A program made the translations under genes and the position numbers. Of a stretch of DNA of 64,000 bases, positions 36,561-49,113 are shown one piece after another. How positions within the stretch are numbered: position 1 is the first letter of the stretch; the number at the start of each line of letters is the position of its first letter. This stretch comes from Lineolata rhizophorae. Lineage: Eukaryota > Ascomycota > Dothideomycetes > Lineolatales > Lineolataceae. The notes under the pieces are model-generated. The model did not search any database, was not told the DNA's origin, and worked only from the letters and a program-made list of their open reading frames with translations. Where the stretch lies: contig MU001676.1 in NCBI GenBank assembly GCA_010093515.1, forward strand, positions 824,865 through 888,864, given 5' to 3'.

Positions 36561-37113
36561 TGTGCGAACGTGGCAGTGAAAGAGTACTCGTGAACCGTTG
36601 TTGTTGGTAGTGAACACCTTGGTTTAGCGGCGGGAGTGCTCTGCCCGATGACGCTGAGGTAGGACGTGAAATTCCAAATGGGGTGAGGAAGTCTGCAAGC
36701 TAAAGGCCAGGAGGCTGGAAAACGTCAAGTAGGCCCCTGTAAGCCCAAGAGCCAAAGACCTCCGTGATGGGGATGTGCTTGATGGCGTTAAGAAGATGCT
36801 GAAGCTCTGTGGGAGACTACAAAGAAAGAAGCAACAAAATCTCCGCCAAGCCGAGATGGCCCTTGCGCACCATCTCCGCTCCGCTCCGCTCCGCCTCGGA
36901 CGCGACAGTGTACGTGGATCAGAGCTTCATCTGCAACAAACTTCCCCTTTGCTCCCACGTCCCTCCCTCCAAGGGGCTTTTCTCCCACCACCGCAACTTC
37001 GCTTCTACAACATAGTCGCATCTACACTCGTTCGTTTCTTCTCTAGCCATTCGAACTACTCAACTCCACAATCTCCATTTCTACGAGGGAAACCCTTTGC
37101 AGCGTAGTTCACC
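36561..37113. promoter_or_regulatory. Divergent promoter region of TOM20 and EXO84
   Basis: About 550 bases. It has a short CGCTC repeat near 36886-36895 and C/T-rich leaders ahead of EXO84 (36960-37110). No supported coding frame. Confidence 0.45.
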
Positions 37114-39594
37114 ATGTCCGACGACCGTCGCGGCATCTCCCTCCGCAAAAAGCGCTCCACCAAGCCCAAAATCAGCGCCCCGAAGCAAATCTCGGCCCCC
37201 ATCCAAGCCGGTTCAGGCCCCAGTGCTGGTCCTCCTCCGGGTCTACCGCCCAACCTCCGCGCCGGCCGCGGCGCGGCGCCCTCGCCCACGCCCTCCGACC
37301 GCAGTGACCGCGACCGCCCTCGCCCTTCCGATGAACGCTCACGCGGACCGCCCGCCGCCGCCACCGCGGGCCTACCCGGCGCGAATCCCCGCCCGCGTGC
37401 GGCGCAGCAGAGCGAACGCACGGCGGAAATGGTGAAGCGGAGGTATTCGACGCGGTTCACGAACCTGCCGCAGGACTTCTCGGTAGAAGGAGGCGCACCG
37501 CCGGTGCCGGCAATGCCCGGTATACCAGCGCAGTATATGGGTGCAGGCGGGAGGCCGGGCACGGCAGGGAGCAGGATGGCACCTCCGAGTAGGGACGGCC
37601 CGAGGGCGAGTTCGGAGGGCAGGCGGGGTGATAAGATTGGTGTCGATTTGAAGAAGTTGAGAGATCCAAATTTGAGGCCAGAGCAATGTAAGTTCAGGTC
37701 TCCGAAACTATTATACTTGGTCCTTGGAAGACAGAAGACTATCATTTTACAGAGACAAGGTAGCCGATGACATCGAACGCTAATACAATAACTGCTACAG
37801 ATGTTGCGTCCCTTCTCGCAGACGCCTCGGAGCAGGACATTCGCGACTACCAAGATGAGCTCCGCAAAGTAAAGAACCGCACTTCTACCGACCTCCAGCA
37901 TAACGTCTACCAGAACCGCACACAGTTCATCAAGATCAGCAAGGAGGCGGAAAAGCTCAAGGGCGAGATGCGAACTCTGCGCACTCTCATGACGGAGCTC
38001 ACCGTCGCCCTCGGCCAGGCCACGTCTGCAGGCGAAGGTTCCAGCGGAGACCCACTTGGCAATGGCTCTCTCAACGGCTCCACGGAGTCGCTCTCTACGC
38101 CATCCACGACGTCTTCCCGCCGAGCCAACCGCTCTTCGGTCGCCAATCTCGAGGCGCTCTGGAACACGCACCTTCAGACGTTGTGGAAACGCGTTGAAGG
38201 GTCACAGAAGTTCCTGCCGGCTATCCCTGGCCGTCACATTGTGTACGAATCGGGACACTGGGTGGAGCTCAACGCGGCCACATGGAAACCCCGCCGCCGA
38301 GTCTGGATTATCCTGCTCAACGATCACCTGCTTATTGCGGCCGAAAAGAAGCGCGCCGAGCTCGCTGCCACGCAGCAGTCAGCCCGCGACGTCAAGACGA
38401 ACGGCGCAGGGCCGCCCGGCGGTGCTCCCACGCTCGTAGCGCAGAGATGCTGGTCCTTGCAGGACGTACAGGTGAGCGAGTTGTCAAGCTCCACAGCTAG
38501 CTCGGCGGCTGCCGCCGCGGCGATAAGCATCCGCGTCGGGAACGATAGTTTCACGTACGCCGCCACAGGCGGAGCGTCCGACCCAAGAAGCGAGAAGAGC
38601 ACGTTCGTGTCTACATTCCGCAAGGCCGCCGAGGACATCCGGCGCGCCACCGAAGAAACGTCTCGAGGCGGCGGGAGCTTCCTCCCCTCGAACCGCGACC
38701 TCGCCGAGGCCGCCAACGCGGGGGGTGGTGCCGGCGCCAGTTCCACCGGCAGCGGCACCAGTGCAGGGACCTCAGGCGGTGTCGGCGCGGGCGCCGGAAG
38801 TACCGTGTCCATAAATTCGTCGACTGTCTTCGTCGACGTCGATGGCAAGAAGCAGTCGATCCGCTGGGTCGAGGGGCAGCTAGACGAGCTGGACATCGCC
38901 ATCGCCCTGCAACGCTTTGAGGATGCGGTCGCGCGCGTGGAGCGGCTGCGCCGGCTCGCCAAAAGCATTCGCGGCAACGCCGTCGCGCAGGAAGTGGTGG
39001 CGGCCAAGGTCGCGGGGCGCGCGGAGAAGCTAGCGGGGGTGTTGACGAGGCAGCTTGTGCAGACCCATAGCTGGTTGGGGTCCATGAGGAGTAATGTGGA
39101 TTGGCTGGTCAGGCTGGGCTACGAGGATAGGGCGAGGGAAAGATACTTAGAGGCAAGAGAGGAGGTATTGTTAAAGAGGACAAGGTGAGTTCGTGTCCTT
39201 ACCGTTTTAGTTTTGAGTAATCTAACGTCCTTTTAGACAATGCGCCTTTACCGGGTCGATCCCGACCTACACTTTCCAGCTCTCCTTCATCACCTTCACC
39301 CTCATCCGCAACACCCTCTCCATCTTCAACACCTGCTTCCCGCCCCAGACTTCGTCCGCCGCCGTCAAGTGGGCTAAAGACCGCGTCGATGCTTTCAACG
39401 CCAATCTTCAGCGCCAGCTTGGCGCCGTCCCAGACCTCAATCCGGAGACCCGCGAACAGTGTATCGAGCAGGCCAGAGCTCATGCCGATATGCTGAAGGA
39501 GGTGGGACTAGATTTTAGGGGGCTGGTCGGGAGGGAAGTTGTGGACGGTGGAGTGGGCACGGAAAATGGACTTGTGGGTTTGGGAGTTAGTTAA
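37114..39594 (+). CDS. EXO84: Exocyst complex component Exo84
   Basis: Three exons: 37114-37687, 37801-39184 and 39237-39594, giving 771 residues. The first 170 residues are Pro/Ser/Arg-rich and disordered (MSDDRRGISLRKKRSTKPK). Residues about 193-265 form the coiled-coil that packs in the exocyst (ASEQDIRDYQDELRKVKNR). A pleckstrin-homology domain starts near 335 (GRHIVYESGHWVEL, then RRVWIILLNDHLLIA) and is interrupted by low-complexity inserts. The C-terminal helical Exo84 domain includes VEGQLDELDIAIALQRFEDA. Exo84 is part of the eight-subunit tether that docks secretory vesicles at growing tips, in the same pathway as SEC1. The last exon is clearly coding (FTGSIPTYTFQLSFITFTL). Phases agree throughout. 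Confidence 0.93.
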
Positions 39595-42354
39595 TTTACT
39601 GTAGTATCCTGTGTGGGGTCGGGCTCCATTCGTCAGCGGTGCAGCTAGGCGCTTTGGGCAAGGTGGGCTTGGAGTTTCGATTTGATTGAGTAGGTTTGAA
39701 TTGATCGCAGGAATTACTGTTCTGGAGGGCTATTCCTAGATTGCGTTTAACTATATCCTTGTGAGCTTCGTGTCCAATCTGGTCGTTTCTGAGCAATACT
39801 TTAGCGTTCGACAACCTCCGACCGACTAGGTCTAAAATAGTCAAAATTTTCAACCCATCAGTCAACACAATATTATGGACATTAGGGCTAGAAGACAAAA
39901 AAAAGGAAACAAAGAAGCAATAGATAGAATGAAGCAAGGGAGAAAAGAAGAACCATGAGTTGTCCAGTTTCTACCGAGTGCCTAGCACAGTTCTCATCAA
40001 ACACGTTATACAAAAAGCGGCACTTTTGAAATGCCAGTCGGCTATCAAGAGCATGAGGACGAGGCCGACGTAATGTGGCTAAGGCTCTATGATTGGAGTG
40101 GTCCACACCGAGCCTTCTGCGGTTTCAACCATGTTTAAATGTTCCCCAGTGTTTTTTATATATTGCTCCTCGTAAGCGCAGGTGCTTGTAGCTGTTTATA
40201 CCCACCCAACCGCCACGCTTACGAAATAATAGAATCCGAAGCTTATACAGGAAGTAAAGATTTAAGCTTAAAGTTTCAAGCTTATCACTATAAGTCTTAA
40301 GTTTACTAACATCCATTATAATAAAGGGGTTCGTCTAATTGCTAGTACATAAGTTTGAGCGAAGTATCTTTATACTAAACTTATACTGCGAGCTACTTCT
40401 AGGGACAGTGTTTACTATGATAATATTATATCGTTGGTATCTCGTCTGTTGAAGGATCTTACATATACTAGCAAAATAAAGTAAATTAAAAAAACATACC
40501 TCGTCTACAAGAACTTCGCATAGCGATAAACCTAGCGTATATCTATAAGACAAGTTTTCGATTAACAACCTTGGAAATTCCAAAGACTGTTCTAGGCTTC
40601 CTAGGATAAACACTTGCTACACTCTAGGGCTATGTACTTGAGGCGCGGGGACTCGTATGTAGACAGCCTTAAGACGTTCAAACTGAGGGAGACGGTCGTT
40701 TAACGTATAAGGTTAAATTACTCCTCTAATTCTCTCTGCCTAACTCTAGCTACTACAACACGAGACAAAAAGCCGATCCAAAACGAAAGGTCGTGTAGAT
40801 TCGCTCTATAAAAGGTCTTAGGGCTTCTAAGTCGAATAATTGCTCCGGTAAACTCCTCTCTTCGCTATAACGAACATAACGGCCATTCTAACCACCTCTC
40901 CTCTATATCTTTGCTATTAAGTTCGGAGGCATTCATAAACGTGAATGGGATTTATACAGGGTTGAGCATAGCCAACTGTACCTCTGACCAGCAGGCTTAT
41001 TTTTCCGGCCAGCTTGCACACCACTGATAACACTTCCAAAATGGTTTCCCTCTCGGCCGAGAACAGAATCAGCCTTGCCATATCTGCCTAATAAACAGTA
41101 CGTCCAGTTCTAAACCTACTCGCTTAGAAGTCTATGAATGATATGGTTTGCAACAACCGACCAGCACCTCCATAGCTTGCATCATGGACTTTATTGCCCA
41201 ATGGTAAAATAGTTCGGGTTATTTATTCCCAGAGCTAATAGCCAACAAGCGATGCGGGACAAGCTTCTCCAATAGCGTAAACTGCTGGGCTAGCTTTTGC
41301 GGACACAGAGAACGGTACTCAAGAACCGCGCTGGTTCCGTCGTCGCCGCTCGGATCCCCTATCGAGCGAATAGAGCAATCAGCTTCCCACAACAATATTC
41401 AGCCATGAAATGCAAGAAATCTTAGGCTAGCTAAAATCACCGGAAGACGTGAGGGGCTTCCGGTGATCGATAACATGAACTGAGACTAGAGGGAGCGCGA
41501 ACTGGATGCTGATGGGCACAATGCGAATGCGTACCCCTCCGAGATTTCATTGCTAAGCGGCAAGCTAGCAAGAGGCCACATTTTTTTGCTTATAGATATA
41601 GAATTGTCCAACATTGACGTACGCAACCTAATCAGATCAAACTCATACTCCTTTTCGTAGCCTGTGTCTCACCAGGACAAACAGGCTCACCAGTTCCACT
41701 CCAGGCTATTTTCAACCATATTTTTGCATCATCGTATCCGCTTGTGAAGAAACCTTTGAACTGGTTTAGGACACAATTAAGCTATCAATGGCTACTTAAT
41801 ACCTTATTAGCATTCTACACCTTTCGTCTCCCTTTATATTACTTACCAAACCCTGCGTCAAAATAGCACTTCGTTAGCCTTGATCTTTCAGGCATATGCA
41901 ACCAACCTCCAACAAAACTTCTTTGAAAAACAACCAAGAGCCAGCTCCCAGCACGTGTTGCCTCAACTCTAATACTACCGAATGCCTATCAGTCGTCTCA
42001 AGCTGCAGTATCCACGGATTTGATTCTGCTGCAACATGCTCTGGCGACAGGGCTGCAATACAGCAAGAAATAAGCTTTCTATTCTCAATGCTCGAAGCAT
42101 ATCTAACTGGCTATATAATTGACCGCATGGGAACACCGTCATCAAACTTTCCCGAAGGGATTCCAACCGCAGCCACAACCAGGTTGGATGGCCCAGTTTG
42201 TAAAAGATTCGAGCATGCGGTGGGAACGCTTTGGGGATGTAGAGGAAGTGGAAGATGAAAGATGTCAGTGCCAACGCCAAGCGGAAACTTTGGAGCAATC
42301 TTGGCCTGGGCCTCCAATCAGGCGGAACGCTAACTGTTCGGGGTTGCTAGGGAA
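39595..42354. other. Gene-free interval with AT-rich core
   Basis: About 2.8 kb. The left 500 bases are 3' flank of EXO84; the core is the AT-rich island; the right 450 bases hold the 5' flank of the nuclease-like gene with a 120-codon frame (41896-42258) that lacks support. Confidence 0.5.
40130..41880. mobile_element. AT-rich island, probable worn repeat/transposon relic
   Basis: About 1.75 kb rich in TA, TTA and CTTA steps and stop-dense in most frames, in sharp contrast to the GC-rich genes on both sides. This is what repeat-induced point mutation leaves behind in Sordariomycetes. No terminal repeats or intact domain were recognised, so the family and age are unknown beyond being heavily decayed. 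Confidence 0.4.
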
Positions 42355-43901
42355 ATGCTGAGCTCTTCCAATCGTGTCCCGCGTCTAACCGCCGTGGTTT
42401 CTTCCTTCGACCGAATCCAAGACTGGCTGCGCGCGTCTCCCGACCCAGCATTCACCGCATCGCCACTTCGCTCTCCGACTCCCCAAAAATCGCCAGTAGC
42501 CATAGCTTCACGACCGCTAGAGCGACCTCGAGAAGTCTCGCCGTGCGACAAGAATCCCATGTGCAGTTCTAGTCCAAGCAAAAGACGCCGCAAAGAAGAT
42601 GACTCCCTCCCTGGAGAAAGTGCGTCGCGCAGTTGTAGCGTCGTTGTGTCTGAGTGCGTCGTCTTGACCACGACGGGTAGCGCGGAGCGAACTTCCAGCC
42701 CAAGTCCCCATCTTATAGAGCTACGAACCGCTCGGCCTTCAATTTCGCTCTCCCCTATAACCATGCCCCCAAAGCCACTGTCGGATGACTCCATGACACG
42801 CCTAGGGCGGTTAAGGAGGCGATTGAACAGTGTTCTCAAGGGTGGTTACATTCCAGGAGGTCTGAGGAGCGCGATTGAGCAGGACCCGGACTTTCGTCTA
42901 TCCGTATCCATGGAGCCTATTGACGAAGAGGCCTTCGATCATGAGGATAAACGTACATTGGCCGATTTTACGCTCATAGACACCCTACAACAGGTGAAGA
43001 AGATATTCCAGAGCGCTTCTCTCTGCACACAGTTTGGAAGAGATGAGAATGCTTGGTGTTTCAGCGTCGTCTGGCCACTTATTGAACTTACTATTAAGCT
43101 TCATGGAAAGGATAAGTGGCGGCCTGAGAGCGTGTAGGTCCCTCTCTCCCCGTGTGCCTCCGCCGCTAAACCGACAGGCAATCCCAAACCATAAACCCCG
43201 TATACCTCTCCCGCATACCCGACCCTTCCACGCCGAGTAAGGAACGCCATCTCTTTTGCAAAACCGATTTCTGCTTCTCGTACTCCTACCTTGATCCGCA
43301 TTTCCGCGGACTATACAACCGGCTGGAGGAAGCCAATGCAATACACGTCTCCCATACCACGGACAACTTCACCTCGCGTGCCGTTCTCTTTTCCGGGATC
43401 GAGGTCAGGCCAGAGGATGGCGACCGGAAAGAGGCAGAGCTGCAGATGGGCATCTGGATGGCGGCAAGTTTGCGGAAGAAGATGGAGCTGGCGGGGAGAG
43501 CATTTTCTGGGACTCCGGCGTCGGAAAGCGAACCTGCGTCTGGCTCTGAGCTCGGCCATGATTCGAACGAGACCCAAAATCCCGAGATCAATAGAGACGG
43601 CCCCTCAATCACAGCTCTCCTCGAGCCTGCCGTCGCCATCATCGGCCACGAGCACAAAATCTACTACGCCTTCCCAACTTCTACGACTGGGGACATCACG
43701 ATCCTCGGACCGGACGAAATATTCATAAATTTGTCAACGCGCTCTGTCCAGGGCATCTTCAAACTCATTAGGTTTTATGCTACCATCTTAGACTATGGAT
43801 ATCAGGTAGAAATGAATGATGGGCAAGAATCGGAGGGAGGGCTCTGGGACGACTATTTGAAGAAGGTTCTTGGAGAAGTTGGCAGAAGCACTTGCCAATG
43901 A
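42355..43901 (+). CDS. PD-(D/E)XK nuclease-like domain protein (fungal expanded family)
   Basis: Two exons, 42355-43133 and 43178-43901, with a 44-nt intron (GTAGGT to GACAG with a CTAAAC branch), give 500 residues. The N-terminus has the usual IQDWLRASPD, a Ser/Pro-rich stretch and a basic KRRRKED. The core reads WCFSVVWPLIELTIKLHG, the KTDFCFSYSY strand with Asp, and EAELQMGIWMAA, then EPAVAIIGHEHKIYYAF. This matches a fungal family annotated as PD-(D/E)XK nuclease-like (PF20516 type). The likely active-site set is the Glu in VVWPLIEL, the Asp in KTDF and the Glu/Gln of AELQ, where Gln replaces the usual Lys. The family is patchy and multi-copy in fungi and often near repeats; here it borders an AT-rich island. 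Biological role unknown. Confidence 0.78.
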
Positions 43902-45640
43902 GGTAACGAAAGGGTTCTGGGACTGGTTTAGATGATATGGATTCATGAATCACGAGTTTATCGGTCGCCACCTCTCCCAAAGAACTCCTCGAAGCGCAGC
44001 GCCCCGTTCTCTCACTTCAGAGAGGAGACTTGTCGATCTGCTCGTCCTGGTATGTTGCAGCAACACCCACAGCTCAAATTGACCTATAGACCTCTCTAAC
44101 TCACTTGAAAACGAAGCTCTAATTAAGTATTCTTAACGCTTTTGCTCGTGGTAAGCCTTCGGCTCAGTGGATAGGACCTAAAGTATTTCTATTGGACATA
44201 CTTTTCGTGCTTAGATATACCACTCAAGGAATCCAACGGCTTCACTAATATGAGCTTATTTGTGACCTGTACTCCTTGGCACCTTGTTTTGGTTGGAGAA
44301 CATTACTGTGGAAAAAGTTTGGCTTGATACAACGGACCACCAATGGCAGAATCACTCAAGGCGTTGTAGATGCTAAATAGTGTAGACAGGCAAAAAGAAG
44401 TGATGCAAGTTGGCTTGCTCACAAGAAGGGATCATTCTCGCTCTTGCAAATTGAGTTAAGACGGGGAATGACCACAAAATAAACCAATTGGTATCCACGC
44501 TCACAAATTATAGGTTGCCCACATGTATTTGACTGCTTACATGCACCTAAAGATAAGCCATTAATATTCAACCCCACCAAAATTGGACTATAGTTTCAGA
44601 TAACGCAAGATCACAGATGCGTCCAGCTGTGCGTTACCGTCTGCGAACAGTCTTGCACAAATCAAAACTTGCACCATTGCATGCGAGGATATTGGCGTGC
44701 AGACGCAGCTAAAAGCTCAGAGTCAACCTTGTCGTATAATAACTTCTCTGCGTGAAAGGATGGCTGTGTGAGGGCTAGAGGCTGAGAGCTGCCAGGAACG
44801 AGGTCGCGAATCAACAGACCGCAGCAAAGTTCTCGACGAATTCTGCACAGCCAGTCCACACTAACACGCACTACCGGACTGCTACTATTTCATCATCGGC
44901 TCTTCAATCCATGGACTCCGATAAGCCGCCGAGCACAGGCCCATAGTAGGTATGTGTAGGTCTATGTACCCCGCCGCCGCAACGGCGCTGAGAAGCTTGG
45001 TAATGTCCGTGCAACGTCCCAGCACTCAGGCTATATTCCGGCGCGCAGCGCAGCCCACCCGCCCGGGAACCTCGAACCAGCCGCGCGAGCTCCTCGGCCC
45101 CCTTCTATCTTATTAACAAGAGAAAGAGCTCCCCACCGGGACGCACGAACGAGCCTGCGCTGGACTACGTTCGTCCCGTTCCCACACACCGATCCCTCGC
45201 CCACGGCGTTCCAAGAAAGCCCCCCCAAAGCCCCCCAAAGCACGCCCGGAATCGGGACCCTGGGCCCGCAAAAAGCTAAACATATAAATTGCGTACGGGG
45301 CGCGACAAAACCGAAGCCGAGCCGGGAGCCTGAGACCGTGGTCGCGTGGCCGCGCATGTTCCGTGGGCGTCCTGTCGCGAATGCAGTGACGCCCGCGGCC
45401 CCAGGGGGGGATCCTTCTGGAGGGCTCGCCGGGAGCGCCCGAAGGACCCGGGACGTTCTTGCCGTGGAAAGGTGCCGTGGTTCGTTCGGGGCTCCGAGCG
45501 GAAGGCTCGTGGGCGGGAGGCGCGCCGAATGGAGGGGCCTCGGGAGCCCGGTGGGACGTTCGTCGTCCCGGTAGGTATGACATTGGAATGTTGATTGTCA
45601 GCCGTGGAGACGTTTCGAGTTGGAAAGATATGGATGGAAC

Positions 45641-46461
45641 ATGGCCTTGTTTTCACGCGTCGTGCGCGCTGCCTGTGCGTCCGCGAGGCTACCTGTCCGT
45701 ATTTCAAAGCGCTTCTACTCGGGAGAACGGTGCAAGTCTGTGGTCTTCAAGGAATGTGAGGTTCAGCCTTTGTTGCATTTCGGATTGCTTGCGTTGTATC
45801 CTTCAATGTGGTCAGATACACAACAAGTGGGCAGCCAAGTCGCCGACCAAAAGCCTTCCAAGAGCCTCGACGGCAGATGTGAAGAGAAAGCATGGCTCAA
45901 CGTTGAGTGTTCCCCGGCAGACATATCCACATGAAGGACTTCCGTTCCACCGACGGGGACCTCAACAGTCTCTATTGTCGACGCCATCTCTCATTTCCTC
46001 ACGGAACAAGGGGAGGTGGTAGATCGGCAGGACCTGTCAATTACCTCTGCCTTGGGCCCGGAAACGTTGAAAGCATAACGTTTGGGATCAACTGAATAAA
46101 CTTTTTCACGATCATCTGCAACAGCGCAAATCTCCCAACAAAGACACGAAGGTACGCCGCATACGGGCTGGCGAGACATTTCTAGAAGGATTCAGGAGAG
46201 GTGGCGACTGGCTGACGAGGCCCGCATGTACATACGTTCAAGTACATTGCGGATGATCGGTATGAGGACTCTGGCATTGCACGAGGGATCGTCAACGTCG
46301 CACGTTATGACTCTGCGGCACAGATCCGACGATCGGCACGGTTACCACGTGTTGATTGCTTCATCCCTGCGCAAGTCGGTCGGTCACGCAAGACGACTGC
46401 TATGCCGTGCTTGCGCGATCCAGAACAATACCTAGGAGCATTGAAGATCTTGGGATTGAGT
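45641..46461 (+). other. Unresolved coding-like fragments (possible orphan gene or relic)
   Basis: Three pieces on the plus strand read like protein but lie in different frames. At 45641 MALFSRVVRAACASARLPV begins a presequence-like frame. At 45938-46078 DAISHFLTEQGEVVDRQDL ends at a stop. At 46237-46461 a 75-codon frame includes YEDSGIARGIVNVARYD and DPEQYLGALKILGLS, followed by a GTAAGC donor-like site. I could not find introns that join them. A minus-strand frame at 45763-45987 (MASTIETVEVPVGGTEVLH) competes over part of the same DNA. No family is recognised. Confidence 0.25.
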
Positions 46462-49092
46462 GTAAGCGAGGAATCAGTTTGTCGCCTGTCTGTTGGAATT
46501 GTCGAGACCGCAGTATGTTCCAGTCAGACTAGCTCGAGGCAGAATCCTGCAGTGACAGGAATGAATTGGGAGAGGAAAAAGTGAGTCCATCGACTCCGTC
46601 CAAGTATGCGCCCTCAATCCACCGCACCACCTGTTTAGATACCGGCCAAGATAGTCCGCCATCGTCTAATAGACCGCAGTGTTCCTGACAGTCCGCTCAG
46701 TCGAGCAACGGCGGCATGGTGGCCTGACCACTGTATCTACTAACCGCCGTCGTTGCAATAGCGTGCTTCAAATTGCGAAGCTTCGGCGCCTTCCAAGGCT
46801 AAGCAGGTCACCGGGTCTAGCCACTGCGGTATGGGTATCTAGCGTGGTGTCTGCATGCCGTGGTCGGTGTGGGTCTAACGGCAATGGCCTCGCAGGAGGC
46901 GTAGTGGATAGACGAAACGAGTCACTGGCCAGTATCTCACATAGGCCAGTAGCAAGCAAGACGGCGGCTGCTCGCATTCTACTCGGCAGCCAGCCATGCA
47001 GTCGCATCAGGCGATTTTGCAGGATTGGAACATGCAGTAGAGTGAAAGTATGTTGAAAATGGACAGTAAGTGGGGTGTTAGGAGTGGAAATGAAACAAGA
47101 CTACCAAGGGGAGGGGGGTTTCGACGAAGCAAAAATTATATGACCTTGAACAGGGAAACTGAGCCTTCCACACAAGAAGGCTTGGTTGAAGCAATTGAGT
47201 TTGCTTTGAGGTTTGTGAGGAGTAAGTGGTAGAGGCGAAGACCTCGATGATCTTCGAACTTGCCCCCGCCACCTCATCGCAGTTTGCCTCGTGGGGATCT
47301 GCAAGGCACAGAACCACGAGGCAAACCGTCAAACCTAAACTTCCCTTCTCGACACGCTTACGGTGTGCCGATCATAAGCGCAATTAGGTTTCAACGAGAG
47401 TAAGATGGAGGGTTGATCAAGCCGGCCATGCGTCTTCGCCTCCGTTCCTCCCATCATTGCAACATCAGCAAGTCTGAAGTAGTGTTCTGCCCCTCCACCG
47501 GACCCCTGTCCGGCTCGTGGCCGCCGTGCCGTGCCACACGGCACCTTTGAAGCCGAACCCGATTTTGCGAGCGATAATCATTCCGGTCTGGACTGGCCGA
47601 CACCCTCCTTCGTCCCCAGAAGGCCCACCGTCGCATTTCCGGCTGAAGTCCCACGTGGACGGCAAGTTTGACAGGTCTTGGCAGCTCGGGGTGCTATTGG
47701 CACTCCAGCCAACCGTCCGCCGCGGCGATGCCGTCACCCGAATGGCGTCGCGCGCTGCGCCGCGCGACCTGCCCCCCCCGATATACTTTGGAGCTACTGT
47801 GGGGATAGACGTCCGGCTTCGGTTTGAAGGGAGGGAAAAGCCGCGACCGCTGCATACTAGCGACGGGTTCCGAACGGATTGGGGTACGTTAGCGCCCGGT
47901 GAGAGAAAGGTCAAGCTTCGGGCTGCCAAGTTTCCTGTGCTCTTTTCTATCGTGCGCTTGGCATTTTAGTAGTGCGTGAAGTCGACGATAGTCGGACAGG
48001 GTTTTCTGCCTACCGCTTGACGGACCTCGACTCCGTCTATCAAGCGGTACATGGTCCGGGATACGTAGATGTGTGGAGGGGTGGGTCACTCACCGGTGGC
48101 TGGGCGAGGCAGCGGGCATGCAAGCCGACTTTCGGACGTGATTCCCGTGCGTTCGTCATTCCACCATGTACCTGCTCACGTGAAGCCCTATAGTGGATCG
48201 GCCGGGCTATGATATAGCTAAACGAAATTATGTACGTCGTTCAATCCCGACCTATTAGCGGTGGGAAGGGAAAATTCGAAAGAAAAAAAGAACGAGATGT
48301 GCGAGTAGCGCAAACTTTGAATGATTGTCAGGCATGCAAAGCGCCAGGGACCATCCTTGACGGCGCGGGCGTCGCTCGCGAACCCCGCGCTTGCCTGCTT
48401 GCCTGCCCGCTGCTGTCCGGAAAGGATTCCATCCACATCGCATTGCAGGAGGGCAGCAGCTGCGCAGCGGGAGGCTCGCTTCCTTCTCGCTCGCGGAGAA
48501 AAAGAGATTGGCTGCCAGTGCCGCTATTGCCGTCTTGCCGGGCAGGCCTTCGCATGCAAAGGCCGGCAGCCTAGTACCTGCTCGACCCCGTCTACATGGC
48601 CGGGGTGATGGATTTCCAAGCGATTTGAAAGCCTCAAACGGATCCGCTGACAAGTATGTACGGCGCATTCCGTACGGCATCCTGAAAGCTGCCGCTGCTG
48701 CCCTGCTGTCTCTGCCCTGCAGCCTGCCATTTCGAGTTACTTCCGAGTGCAAGTAGAAATGAGCGATGCACGGCGACCGTTTCTGCAAGCCGTCCACCGC
48801 TGAGCGCCATTCGCGGACGCGGGAAGCGGGAAACAACAACTGCGACGACGCTGTGATACGAAGAACAAGACCACAACCTACTACATGAGTGGAGCGGCTT
48901 GTGTGACACCTACCTGATGCGCCCTCCCCCTCGAAAAGCAAGGAAGATTCTCACCGCAAGCGTTGCACATCAAACAGCACCTCATGCGGTTCCGGCCCCA
49001 TGAAGCGCGAGGACGCCTACGGAGCATGAGGTAGAGAGCGAGAGAGAGAGAGCTCATCCTGCGTGCAACACGCCGTGCAGCGGCTAGCCACC

Positions 49093-49113
49093 ATTATCAT
49101 CATCATCATCATC
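49093..49113 (+). repeat. ATC trinucleotide microsatellite
   Basis: About six ATC units in a row after ATT, in non-coding sequence. Confidence 0.85.

Noticed and set aside
41896-42258. 120-codon frame just upstream of the nuclease-like gene
   Set aside because: It cannot be joined in frame to the next exon and matches nothing; the nuclease gene has its own good start.
44152-44225. A-box-like CTCAGTGGATAGG resembling a tRNA start
   Set aside because: No B box or cloverleaf follows at the right distance.
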